Assembly (NCBI GenBank): GCA_026874595.1
Contig: CM049315.1
Span: 66,095,416-66,159,415 of the forward strand
Direction of reading: 5' to 3'
Length of the DNA stretch: 64,000 nt
Origin: Sipunculus nudus
Taxonomy: Eukaryota; Annelida; Sipuncula; Golfingiida; Sipunculidae
Shown: piece by piece, positions 37,666 through 48,619 of the stretch
Layout: each line of letters begins with the position of its first letter
Position numbering within the stretch: the stretch's first letter is position 1
Program-made: the position numbers and the translations under genes
The notes under the pieces: model-generated
Seen by the model: the letters and a program-made list of their open reading frames with translations, nothing else
The model's database searches: none
Told to the model about the DNA's origin: nothing

Positions 37666-38328
37666 TTAAAAGTCCAGATTCTCATTCCCACATAGGCCCA
37701 TATATGCACTGCCTTCAGGATTGGGCAGCCAGTCTCTCACCAGTTTCAGTACACAGTTCCGCATGATATCCCTCCTGAGATATACAAACTTCTTCTTTCG
37801 TGGATCTCTATTCAGAGCCTGCGACTTCCTCTCCAGATAGGCAGGGTTATTCCATACACCCCTGTGGTGTAACATCGTCCAGAAAAACCTGAACTTGGTC
37901 TATCACAGCTGACTGTTTCTGTCATGTGGCAATCTGCGCCCTTGTGGCCACCAGCCCTGCTGATTAGTGCGGTCAGTGATGCAAGGAGGACAAAGACAAT
38001 GTGGACATTCAGCTGCCCCGGGCCTGTGCTGTGGGATCACAGGCTCATCTTGCTGGTCATTACTTTCAGGTCCCTGTGGGATCACTGGCTCATCTTGGGG
38101 GTCATTACATTCAGGTGTATGTGAATCCCCATCACCCTGTGCACCTGTGGTTTGTTGTTGTTTACACAATTCCTGCAGCTCCTCTACAGTAGCCAGTTTG
38201 TCATCCCAACCACTATGTCCAAGCAGAGCATTGATGGTATCTTGTTGCTCTTTTGTCACCCACAATGCCATTATTTTCATTCCTTCTTCCATGATAATAA
38301 TTGTAAGGCTAGTTATCTCTAGAAACAA
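37666..38328 (-). pseudogene. Transposon companion gene with CxxC...CxxC motif, two in-frame stops
   Basis: One minus-strand frame spans 38328 to 37666, interrupted only by adjacent TGA and TAG codons (about 37897-37902). The N-terminal part has a helical segment (VTKEQQDTINALLGHSGWDD) and two near-identical 15-residue repeats (NDPQDEPVIPQGPES / NDQQDEPVIPQHRPG). The centre has CPHCLCPPCI, a likely zinc site. The C-terminal part reads MLHHRGVWNNPAYLERKSQ, RRDIMRNCVLKLVRDWLPNP and YMGL. This style recurs in many invertebrate predicted proteins annotated near P2X7-intracellular-domain-like families. I infer a DNA-transposon accessory gene, function unknown, divergent from the transposase at 38713. 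Confidence 0.55.
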
Positions 38329-38712
38329 GTCTGAGAGTTTCTCTGATCAAATTGAGAATGTAGACCCTGCCAAACTAGGCTGTATCAGCACTGACTAAAC
38401 TTGATATAACCCTTATCTACAGCAGGGTCAGTGTGTGTCACCTACCCTTAACATGGTTAATATCCTGTGTCAGTCTTACTTAGTGCAGGGCCAAAATGTC
38501 CCCTTATCTGTCATTATGGTCATGTCTGGTCCCCTAGCATCTCCTCCAGTATCATCAAACAGCATTCCAGTGTTAATGGGTATTAATGAAGATGTTGAAA
38601 GATATATGTAAGGTGCAAGTAGGTCCAATGGAAGGCAGTAAAACACATGAACTCTCAGTCACTTGTTTGACGCTGATACAACTAGACACAAATTTTAGCT
38701 AAACTTTACTAT

Positions 38713-40285
38713 TTGAATATGGCAGCAGAGAGAATGCGAAAGCAAAGATCCCTACATGGGAGACAACCAAAATTCCAGCTAGAGTGTCCAAGTGACAGTA
38801 CTAGAAAGGAAAACCTACTCCAGAAATTAAGACTAATGAAGAAAGAGTTGCTAAACAAATCTGTGACAAACACAGACACACTGGAGCTAGCACTTGATTT
38901 CTGGCTGGAGCATAACAACAAAATTCAGTCAGATAGGCAGGGTGAAAGCAGTGAAAAAAAAAATGCCCCCATCATATGTACATGTTTCAGTCAGCAGCGT
39001 CAACCAGCCTATGTTTGCCACCACAAAAGACGCTATACAGAAACTGGTGAATCAGATTAGTGCACATAAATGTTCTTGTAAAGAAGACCTAGTTTGGAAT
39101 GACTATTCTACACTGGGCCACACAGCATTTATCAAATTTACCTGTAGTGCCAAGCACCAGATTTCGTGGGGAGCATTACCATATTTACTTGATGGCACCA
39201 GCCTTGTCAACATGAGATTTGTCTATGGTTATATGACAAGTGGGATGCAACCTTCACATTATGAATGTTTTACTGAAGCTGCAGATTTTGGACAGATAGG
39301 ACATACCCGTATCACAGAGATGGTTCCCACCTTTAGTGAGCTATACAGCTCTTCTTGAGGAGATAGGGAGTTATGAGGACCACACAGAGGGTATAACAAT
39401 CATAACTGATGCTCGTCACGGGGGTAGAATAAATGCGAAAGACACTGATGTTGTTTGCATCGGCTATCAATCTCATAAAGTTCTGAGAAATGAACATATA
39501 ACAAAATCAGACGAGACAACTACCCAAAAACATGAGAGAATTGGTACAGAGCGACTATGTGCATATTTTGATGCAGAAAATATAGAGACTGGTGTACATG
39601 CCCATGACAGCAGTTCAACAATAAATAAATTTATAAGAGAAGAAAGGAAGTTCACAATAAACCAGAATGACACCTGCTGCCTGCTCAGTGAAGAAAGCCA
39701 TGACAAATCTGGCCAGGGGGGCAAACTACAAGCATGGTGTGACATGGCACTGGCAGCTAAGTGATAAAGCAGGGTCAGTAAGGACACATTTTCATTGGAC
39801 CATGAGGAACTGCCAGAATGATCCTGACCAGTTGCGGAATCAACTTGATAATATTGTGAATCATTATCAATATGACCATGCTAGATGCAACAAATCTTCA
39901 CGGTGCAAAACTGACCCTCATTATGAGCCATCGAAAATTATCCTCACAGATTTGAAAGCAGTTGAGCTGATATAAAAAAATGATAACATAATCTGCTGTA
40001 TACAGAAATGCTTCATCTTATGCATTGGCACTAAATACCTATTACGTTTTAAATATATTCCATGATAAACGGATAGTGTTTGGAAACACTCAGTATGAGA
40101 TGCGTACTAACCTGGCTATTTGTCACTGGAATGAGAATGTTGACAGGCCGTGTACCAGCAGGTGGAACCCTGAGCAAGCAGAGGCTCCCAGGAGGTCAGC
40201 AGGAAAAAAGAACCTCAAGCCTGCTACTTATACTTATAGAAATAATATATGGACACGTTGGATCTCTAGATTTTATACAACATAG
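38713..40285 (+). pseudogene. Decayed DNA-transposon transposase (superfamily unassigned)
   Basis: Successive fragments of one protein lie in shifting frames: 38713-about 38950 (basic, helical N-terminus), 38940-39358 (QPMFATTKDAIQKLV, then KCSCKEDLVWNDYS and SWGALPYLLDGTSLVNMR), 39336-about 39680, 39667-39975 and 40025-40285. In the third, ITIITDARHGGR and VHAHDSSSTINK look like RNase-H-fold Asp motifs. The fourth has YKHGVTWHWQLSDKAGSVRT and the fifth NENVDRPCTSRW. The first shift falls at a run of A's. The layout matches a family of transposase-like proteins common in cnidarian and mollusc genomes. At least four frameshifts make it non-functional. A third catalytic acid was not located. 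Confidence 0.6.
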
Positions 40286-40905
40286 CAACAGACACTTGCC
40301 CAAAAGTATATTTTCACAGTACAAAACAGGACTGGACTGTTATATTTCTAGTATTTCACCTGATGTTCTATGAATTGTAATACATGTATGCCTTTTATGT
40401 ATTAAGTTGGACAAGGTTACATTTCAAAATATTTGGAAAGTAACATTTTATTATAATCATATGAATAGACTGGGATGAGTGAGAATGTGGACCCATAACG
40501 ACAGCCATGTGAGTTTGTTTATAAACAAAGAGGGTGACTCAGGGCTTGCTCCTGATTGGCCACTCATACTGCTTTGCACCTCCCACCCGGCAAATTTGAA
40601 CTGGGGCTGGCTTGAGCAGATATAGCTAAATGTATTGCATAAACAACATAAGCTATGTCAAAACAGATAATGTTATCAAGTCCTTTGTAGTATTAGGAGC
40701 ATGTCTGCCAAAATCCAGCTCAGATAACATCTTCCTTCACAGCTAATATTCAGAATACAGTAAGAGCTCAAGTGAACAGTTGCAGATATTATGTTAAACT
40801 CCATGTTGTCCAGTAACGCCCCTGGTATTTATAGTGGAACCCGGTCTTTAAGGCCACTTACATCCAGTCCGTTGATGACCGTAATACAGGCGTTCTACTG
40901 TATAT

Positions 40906-41345
40906 TGCAGCACTGTTCACCATTGGGACAAAAACGGTCCAAATGGCCGAAATCGCAAGTAAAAGGGCTTTGGGTCTCGAAGTAAGGTTGTTCACAAGGA
41001 TCGAGTTCGGCTCTCGAATGGCATGGCTGGGTCTCCGCTGCTGGGATCGGTGGAGGGAATGCGGGTTGCTTCTGGCTTTGTGGCTGTGGATGCTGTAGCT
41101 TTCTATCAGGACAACGGCCCAGGAGAGACGATGGCGCCCTCTACGGCTCCCTGCTTGGCTTGGCGTGGCACTGCGACTGTTGACTCGGAGAACATGCTAA
41201 AGGAGCGCACAGGGCTGAGGTCTTGACCGCAGCAACCTGAAGCTGCTCGATGAGCGTATACTTCTTTTGGCTTGGACATAGCATGTGACCTTTTGGCCAT
41301 TTTTGGAGCACGGATTCTTACCACACAGAGGGCAATTACCACGTG
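40906..41345. other. GC-richer patch with two overlapping frames; no gene recognised
   Basis: Just right of the transposon end, about 440 bp are clearly less AT-rich. A plus frame of 67 codons (41023-41226) and a minus frame of 78 codons (41106-41342) overlap. Neither has a motif that I recognise. It could be a gene fragment or a further repeat. Confidence 0.35.
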
Positions 41346-42132
41346 ACGTATTTAAAGGCCCTATATATCAAATAGGTGCACATATTTAATGCACTGGGAA
41401 AGTTTTTCTATCGTGTTTTGGCATCATCAAACTCAAGCTTAACTTCTGTACTTTTAGTTTGTTCCAGGAAAACAGGGGCTTGTGTATACATTATATAGCA
41501 ATATACTGCAGCTTCAAAAACCGGCCATTACATGTCGCCGACTGTCAAGCCATTTCCCAGAAACACATATACAGAGTATAATCCCCTCCAGCATAGAAGG
41601 CCAACCCTGCTTTAATTTAATTTATTAAATTTCTCCTATCGCCCACCTGCTATAAATATTGTATGCACCATCAGTTATATTTTCCTGAAATTTTCTACTG
41701 CCCTGCATTATTTAATACCTGCACAATATTTAATGCCTTTCTCAAGGTCAATGGGCCGACCTTAACCGGACCCAGACATAGGTCACTCTAACCTACAGTT
41801 TAATAAATTTAGTAAATGAAAAATAAATTTCTTGAATTAATATTTTTGTTTAAATTTACAGAAAACTGTATACACACACAGGAGTAAATCCGAGGTCCAT
41901 GTTTAGTATTCCCGGACTCTTTCCTTTAATCCGGCTGACAAAATATGTATGGGCATGAAATTAATCTTTTTTTTTTAAATTGTTATGCTTTAAGTGTTTA
42001 CGTAACGGCATCAAATCAACACGTGACCGGTTACCTCTAGGCTGCAACAGATCACTGTTATTAATACAATCGGATGAAAAGAATTCTTAATAAGACTTTA
42101 ACGAACGGTACATGTAGTCGATATAGTGTTGC
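41346..42132. other. No gene recognised
   Basis: AT-rich sequence without open frames of note or identifiable repeats. Confidence 0.5.
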
Positions 42133-42425
42133 CAGTGGCGTCAATTATCTTCAAAGGTAGGCGATGACTCGCAGACATATATATTTAGCGTCTGTATGAC
42201 ATATTTAAAAATTTATCAGCGTCTGTATGACATATTTCAAATATACGTACTTGATCACATTTCAAATATATCACAATTCAGTATCAGGTTTTAGAAAATA
42301 AGGTATTATGTTCTAGTATAAGTTATAAAATAGTTTTAGATATAAAATTTCATAGTAAACACAATTTTTATTTATTAATATACTTCATTTGCAATTTATA
42401 AATATTCTCTGCATAGTGGGGGTAG
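42133..42425 (+). mobile_element. hAT-like MITE, copy D, right end lost
   Basis: Begins CAGTGGCGTCAATTATCTTC and GATGACTCGCAGAC, as in copy A, and keeps the TTATGTTCTAGTATAAG and TTATAAATATTCTCTGCATA parts of the family. It then loses the CCCC-rich block and the terminal ATTGACGCCCCTG. No long (AT)n. Truncated and the most diverged of the four copies. Confidence 0.65.
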
Positions 42426-42594
42426 AACGGCTGAAACTCATACATACACTCCGAAAGATGAAAAAGACGAGTTTACAAAACAAATCAATATGTTAAAATA
42501 ATACACTTAAATTTCTCTGGAAAGGCGTTCCACATATATAAATATTGATGATCACAAGTGTGCGCAAAAGAAACACATAATCACTACGTCCTTT

Positions 42595-44407
42595 ATGTAC
42601 ACTACACAGGGAATTTCTCTTTGTTCACAGCACAGACATATTTATGAAGCCCAACACACAGAGCACACATTAAATAAAAAAAAAAAACAAATATGGACAC
42701 CTGCTGTGGAAAGATTAAGCAAAACTAATGACAGTTTTCCGAAGAAATCTATGAAACGCAGAGAAACCTGTGTGCCTGAAGCTGACAAAGACACCGTCAG
42801 CGGAGAAACCTGTATGACTGAAGCTGTCACCAACACCGTCAGCGGAGAAAACTGTATGACTGAAGCTGACACCATCACCGTCAGCGGAGAAACCTGTATG
42901 ACTGAAGCTGACACCAGCACCGTCAGCGGAGAAACCTGTATGACTGAAGCTGACATCGACAACGTCAGCGAAGAACCTTTACGACTGAAGCTGACCCCTA
43001 CACCGTCACCAGAGAAACTTTTATGACTGAAGCTGACACCAACACCGTCAGCAGAGAAACCTGTATGACTGAAGCTGACACCGATACAGTCAGCGGAGAA
43101 ACCTGTATGACTGAGGCTGACACTGACACCGTCAGCGGAGAAACCTGTAAGAATGAAGCTGACACCGACACCGTCAGCGGAGAAATCTGTATGACTGAAG
43201 CTGACACTGACACTGTCAGCGGAGAAACCTGTATGACTGAAGCTGACCCCAACCCCGTCAGCGGAGAAAGCTGTATGACTGAAGCTGACACCAACACCGT
43301 CAGCGGAGAAACCTGTCTGACTGAAGCTGACACCGTCACCGCCAGCGAAGAAACTTGTATGACTGAAGCTGACACCGTCACCATCAGCGGAGAAATCTGT
43401 ATGACTGAAGCTGACATTGACAACGTCAGCATAGAACCTTTATGACTGAAGCTGACCCCTACACCGTCACCAGAGAAACTTGTATGACTGAAGCTGACAC
43501 CCACACTGTCAGCGGAGAAACCTGTATGACTGAAGCTGACACCCACACCGTCAGCGGAGAAACCTGTATGACTGAGGCTGACACCCACACCGTCAGCGGA
43601 GAAACCTGTATGACTGAAGCTGACACCCACACCGTCAGCGGAGAAACCTGTATGACTGAAGCTGACACCCACACCGTCAGCGGAGAAACCTGTATGACTG
43701 AAGCTGACACCCACACCGTCAGCGGAGAAACCTGTATGACTGAAGCTGACACCCACACCGTCAGCGGAGAAACCTGTATGACTGAAGCTGACACCGACAC
43801 CGTCAGCGGAGAAACCTGTATGACTGAAGCTGACACCCGCACCGTCAGCGAAGAAACCTGTATGACTGAAGCTGACACCCACACTGTCAGCGGAGAAACC
43901 TGTATGACTGAAGCTGACACCCACACCGTCAGCGGAGAAACCTGTATGACTGAGGCTGACACCCACACCGTCAGCGGAGAAACCTGTATGACTGAAGCTG
44001 ACACCCACACCGTCAGCGGAGAAACCTGTATGACTGAAGCTGACACCCACACCGTCAGCGGAGAAACCTGTATGACTGAAGCTGACACCCACACCGTCAG
44101 CGGAGAAACCTGTATGACTGAAGCTGACACCCACACCGTCAGCGGAGAAACCTGTATGACTGAAGCTGACACCCACACCGTCAGCGGAGAAACCTGTATG
44201 ACTGAAGCTGACACCCACACCGTCAGCGGAGAAACCTGTATGACTGAAGCTGACACCCACACACTACAGATCGAACAAAAAACACCAAATTTTGTAAGAG
44301 GTATCTTCAGATCAGTCCTTCAAGTGCCCATTCTGAAGGCTAGACTCCACAATAGCAGGATAACAAAACGTTATCATACCTTTACAACAATGAAGGGAAC
44401 GTGGTAA
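42595..44407 (+). CDS. Possible repetitive protein encoded by a 42-bp minisatellite (doubtful)
   Basis: A plus-strand frame starts with ATG at 42595, with a basic non-repetitive leader (KKSMKRRETC). It enters 14-residue repeats of the form MTEADTxTVSGETC, where x varies (K, N, I, S, D, V, P, R, H). Two 1-bp deletions near 42978 and 43438 shift the frame, so the array is read as three frames: 42595-43026, 43023-43445 and 43442-44407. The last, 321 codons, has a unique tail (IEQKTPNFVRG to KGTW). No signal peptide or known domain is seen. Most variants outside residue x are synonymous in this frame, which hints at coding. However, minus frames are open as well, because 42 is divisible by three. 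Confidence 0.3.
42776..44266. repeat. 42-bp minisatellite, about 35 units, with higher-order periodicity
   Basis: The unit centres on CCGTCAGCGGAGAAACCTGT and ATGACTGAAGCTGACACC. Two marked irregular units (GAACCTTTAYGACTGAAGC) lie 461 bp apart (11 units less 1 bp), and a pair of variant units (CCCACACTGTC and TGAGGCTGAC) recurs after 378 bp (9 units). Blocks of units have therefore been duplicated together. The right half is nearly homogeneous and the left half more varied, as expected if the right half expanded recently. Confidence 0.95.
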
Positions 44408-44629
44408 AGTCGTTTGAATCTATATTTCATTTTCATTAAATCAATATACATATTAAGAACACCTTAATATATCAAACATCTGTTGCAGTAAATATGACCA
44501 AAACCAGTTTATAGGTAATATGTAGCTAGCTTCAGGTCAAAAGGTCACGTAATCCGTTCATGCATCCTTTAATTGGCCCCACGTTTTAAAGTTAAAATAT
44601 TGGAGCTCAGCTTTTAAGATTCTAACAAC

Positions 44630-44677
44630 ATTCACCTGAGGATCGGGTCGCATCCCGTGAAACATTATGTCGTGAAT
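44630..44677 (+). ncRNA. Hammerhead ribozyme, core intact (type I, short stem III)
   Basis: Stem I is ATTCAC (44630-44635) with GTGAAT (44672-44677), six pairs. The core box is CTGAGGA (44636-44642). Stem II is CGGG/CCCG (44644-44647 with 44654-44657) with a 6-nt loop. GAAA is at 44659-44662. Stem III is ACA/TGT with loop TTA. The cleavage triplet GTC ends at 44671. All invariant core positions are present. One weakness is a T-T mismatch (44643/44658) where a G-C pair normally closes stem II next to the core. Short-stem-III type I hammerheads occur in Penelope-like elements and in animal retrozymes; I see no Penelope reverse transcriptase here. Confidence 0.7.
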
Positions 44678-44699
44678 TTACTGTGTTGTTTTTCTTCAG

Positions 44700-44725
44700 T
44701 GTTATATATGTGTTATATATATATG

Positions 44726-44765
<40 letters not shown>
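44700..44765. repeat. (AT)n-rich microsatellite following the hammerhead repeat
   Basis: TATATA tracts follow the shared TTTTTCTTCAGTGTTATATA segment, as they do after the hammerhead relic at 12068. Confidence 0.9.
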
Positions 44766-44768
<3 letters not shown>

Positions 44769-44769
44769 A

Positions 44770-45785
44770 GTATAAATCAATACTGTATAATTGTTCGGTT
44801 GATAAAGATCATAATAGTACAGTGCTATCTAGGCAGCTCAGTTTATGATTGGAGTGAACATTCGCAGTGTACGTGGACGGAACCATTATTTTTACTTGAC
44901 AACACCTGTATTGATAGTAATTTCGGCGGCCGCACATTTTGATTAAGAATTTAATGTGTATCATATCATACACTCGTCCTCTATTCCAGCAAGACCATAT
45001 TTTTAAATGCTGTGTCTGAATACGTAGTTACAAAGAAGACAGGTTATTGAAACAATTGGCTGAGCTGCCTAAATATTTGATCAATGAGGAACTGGGCATT
45101 AATGCATCTAAGTCACAATAAATGATATACAGGCAAGTGAGACAATTCTAAAAATTGTAACATAAAGCAGCATTTGTTTACAATTATCCTAAATAATATT
45201 TAACTGTAAAAACAAATTTGGCTTGTGACTTTGTGACCTTTAGAGTAACAATTAAGTTAATGAAGACCAATCAGCTGGGTGTTTAATTCGTTGAGAAAAT
45301 AGGAGGAAATGTCCGACTGAGCTAACTTTAATTGTTTATGATTATGTGGGTGAATATAAATATACTAAAATTTTATTATAATTCCGAGACTGCCATTTTA
45401 GTTCAAGCCTAAAGTCCTGTAGAAGCAAACACGATATATCTATCAGGAAAAGGGGGTTTGTCATAAGTTTACCTACACACTTTGATGTTCAGAGGTGTTT
45501 GTCAATGTTCGATTCCTAAACCTAAGAACCTTCAGGGTGAATTTCAGAGAGTGTTTGAGATACAGATAACACATATATTGGATTTGGAATATAACTGGTC
45601 GATTTTGTTATTCAGACATATACTTTCAAGCTTTCATTTATTTATAGATATCTTGTTTGCGATTAAATCATTTTATAAAGATATTTGTTTCCTAATACGG
45701 GATGTGAATATTGGCCTGGAACGTATTTTTCTTTGTTTTTAATTTAGTATATCATTTGCAATATTCTATCAAGACAAAACGGATC
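44770..45785. other. No gene recognised
   Basis: AT-rich. An 86-codon frame at 45482-45742 is hydrophobic and AT-driven, without recognisable motifs. No splice-site context convinced me. Confidence 0.45.
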
Positions 45786-45789
45786 TAAA

Positions 45790-45985
45790 ATGATTTTTCC
45801 TTTCCCTGACCCTTAATATTTTTATGCAAAATTTTTAATTTCATTTAGCTCAAATATGTTTTAGGTCCCTGGGGACCTCCTCCTTAAATCAACCCCCTGA
45901 ATGTACTCTATCCATCTACAAAGTTTGGTGCTTTTATCCGATCTGTAACGATATGGTCCAAATTTGACGCTAGGCCACTAGACTA
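45790..45985 (+). repeat. Dispersed repeat, copy 1
   Basis: Contains GTACTCTATCCATCTACAAA and GGTGCTTTTATCC - ATCTGTAACGATATGG, then GACGCTAGGCCAC. A direct, diverged copy is at 46745-46975. Confidence 0.75.
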
Positions 45986-46744
45986 AAAGCAAATCTTGAT
46001 TGTACACCCCTTTGCAAATGTAACTACCCAAGTTGTGTTCCAGAATGTGGAATACAATACATTGTACAATACAATGATTTTTTATTACAATTAGTGTATC
46101 AACTATCATAGCCGCCATGTTACAAGAGTGCGAGCACATTCCTGATGTGTTGACAAATTAACGCTTAAACATCACCTGTTTCAAAATTCACTACAAATTG
46201 AAATATTACGTAAAGTAAATTCCTTCAAACTGCTTTATCAAATAAACCGATCATATTATTAAAACTTAAAGGTTACAATGCGATATTGTGTTGGCCGAAA
46301 AGTTTACATATTGAATTGCAACGATTTATTTATATCAGTTGCAATGAATAACAAGAACAAATAAAAATATTAATGTTAGGTTGATCTTGATCGGAAATAT
46401 GGTTTATCGGTCATATTTAGTTCAAACATCAGTAGCTGCTAAGGCAACTATCCGTTATTATATACATTTATTACTTTCCCAAAAACTCAATCACAAATTT
46501 CAACAATAGTAAACGAGAAAAATATTTCCACATTTTTTCGTTTATGCACTTAATATCTTAATTTAACATTTGCATGTAGCTTTCCCAGTCAAGAATTTGA
46601 GAAAGGGTATGGTCACGTGACCATTCTACATTTTTTGGGCTACAAGGTGTATAATATATCAATGTAAATGGTAATGATAGAAAGAACCCTTTTTTTGGCT
46701 TTCTTTTGGTATATAATTAACTATATTTCATTCCACCGTGGTGG

Positions 46745-46975
46745 TTATAAGGTTATTTTTCCTTCCCTACCCCTCTTCATTTTCATGCGAAAAGTGGGTA
46801 CTGTGATACGCAAGGCGCAGATGGTTTTCAGGCTCTGAAACTCATCTCTTGGGTACTCTATGAGGGCACCCCCTCTGAAATCATCCATTTTGGTGTACTC
46901 TACCCATATACAAAATTTGGTGCTTTTATCCTATCTGTAACGATATGGCCAAAATCTGACGCTAAGCCACCTGCA
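46745..46975 (+). repeat. Dispersed repeat, copy 2
   Basis: Matches copy 1 at TTTTTCCTTCCCTACCCCT, GTACTCTACCCATATACAAA, ATCTGTAACGATATGG and GACGCTAAGCCACC, with a longer middle part. Confidence 0.75.
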
Positions 46976-47042
46976 CATCTCACGTCACGTTATAAATTGC
47001 CCTTAATTTTATTATCAGAGGAAGTATTATAAAAAAATGTTT

Positions 47043-47086
<44 letters not shown>

Positions 47087-47093
47087 TATATAT

Positions 47094-47973
47094 TGTTACA
47101 GGTGTATCTTTTATTGTGCGCTGTTGGCATTCTGATTCGTGTTGGGCGGGCCTTGGTTTATTGTGCGCAGGAGTTTTGCATGTGTCTGTGTAGCGCAAGC
47201 ATAGATCGTTGCCATGGAAGACGTGCGAGTTGGACCGGCCCACGTGAGGGATCTAAAGTGTAGAAACACAGCGTTCTTGAACTAGATGTTTCAAGTCTGT
47301 TTCTGTAACGTGTGTATGGATCTATGGAGTTTAACATTTCAAGAATCTTAGGATGAAAAAGTCATAAATAGCTGTGTTTAGAGCCGAGGAAAGAGGGGAA
47401 AATATTCTTGCGGACACGGAAGAGTGTGAGTCAGTTTGTGGACCTTTCCGATAATTGCAGCACTTATAGATATTCTCCGAACATTGTAACAGATTTTATT
47501 AAGTCTTCAGTTTCCCTTGGGACAATTACCAGAACTTCACTTTTGGATTACAACAGATTGATTTAGGGATTGAATTGGGACTATTATTTTCTGGGAAGAT
47601 TTACGTGAACTGTTTATCTGGATTATATGTTTTAAAGGACTTACTGAGCTGTGACAGTGGTGGTATCCAAAAAAGCCTGGGATCCGGACAGGCTGGTACT
47701 GTACACTTTATTTACTTTACTGTGTATTTGTAATGATTTACTGTTATACTGTTTTGATACTGTGTAATTGTATTGATTTAGTGCATTGTAATGTTAGGGT
47801 TGTTTAAAGAATTAATTATAATTATTTGTTCACAATAAACACTGACTTCTTTATTCATTCCTCCAGGCATTTCACGCTGCCTTGTGTTACAGAATCTGAT
47901 TTTTATTTATCTCCGTAACAAATTTGTATGCTCGTCACGACTACGTGATCTGTTGATATTAAGTTCCGTAACA
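47094..47973 (+). mobile_element. Solo LTR of the Gmr1-like family
   Basis: The 880-bp block begins TGTTACAGGTGTATCTTTTA and ends TTAAGTTCCGTAACA, with TG...CA and short inverted termini. Its ends and 3' half match, in reverse complement, the LTR at 51263-51896. Matching blocks include CTGTGTAATTGTATTGATTTAGTG and ACTGACTTCTTTATTCATTC. No internal region flanks it, so it is a solo LTR. It is bordered by ATAT at both sides (47090-47093 and 47974-47977), a possible 4-bp duplication, and sits at an (AT)n tract. AATAAA-type polyadenylation words lie at about 47835. Confidence 0.85.
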
Positions 47974-48619
47974 ATATGTCGTAGGCCGAATAGTTTCAGG
48001 CATGCACATAAGACATTATTTTACGAAAACGAAACTGGTTGACAGAACGTGATTTTAATCTTAATTATTTACAAGTTTTGCCAGTACCTGTGGTGTGTGC
48101 TCTCTCACGATCCCTAACTGTCTGAATACCTTAACACAGGAAAAACATATCATGAGACTGAACCGAAAACGAGGCACGCTACTAAAACAAAAGAAGGACG
48201 ATAAATAACCTGTTTGGAAAACCGCAACCTGTAAACGACTGAACAATGAAAAGACGTTTTGTTAAAATGGTGACCAGAAAAGGAAAACTGTAACAGATGA
48301 ATGTAATGACCCCTGGTGGCAAACCGAGACAATATTATAATTTGTGACTGAGACCAACTATCACATTCACCCCGCGAGACTTTAAATGTCGTCCCGACAT
48401 TACGCATAAAAAGGCTTGAGTCAATGTTATTGTTAATCGTTAGTTAAACGTTATTTCTTGGTTTGTACGTACATAATGTTTATCACTAAAGACCTATACA
48501 GTGATCACTTCTAGCATGTTTTATGACCATATATCTAACTGATAAATATCATGACACGCAAACAAACACGTACAGCTTTTCTGGGTTTTTATTTATCAAA
48601 CATGATATACACGGGTTAT
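47974..48619. other. No gene recognised
   Basis: AT-rich. It begins with ATATGTCGTAGG, reminiscent of the CGTACGACAT repeat, but too short to assign. Short frames without motifs. Confidence 0.4.

Larger units (their letters stand above)
36301..40902. mobile_element. Composite DNA transposon bounded by pogo-type ends (TA-flanked)
   Basis: The left end TACAGTAGAACGCCTG (36301-36316) has an exact 16-bp inverted partner at the right, CAGGCGTTCTACTGTA (40887-40902). If TA is the target duplication, the ends start CAGTAGAACG, pogo/Tigger style, with subterminal TAACGGTC words at the left and GACCGTAATAC at the right. Inside are a pogo-type HTH fragment (about 36999), a third end-like segment at about 37241-37288 (CCTGTATAACGGCCACTCC then AAAGGCCGGGTTT, resembling the inverted right end), and a two-gene transposon (37666-40285). 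A nested or recombined structure is more likely than a single element. Confidence 0.6.

Noticed and set aside
42998-44262. Long minus-strand open frames (420 and 267 codons) in the 42-bp array
   Set aside because: They follow automatically from a stop-free repeat unit whose length is divisible by three. No start context or unique flanking sequence supports them.
45482-45742. 86-codon hydrophobic plus frame
   Set aside because: AT-driven Phe/Ile/Leu content, no motif, no plausible promoter or splice signals.
48150-48407. Minus frames of 60-85 codons between the solo LTR and the Gypsy fragment
   Set aside because: No recognisable domain; composition like the surrounding non-coding DNA.
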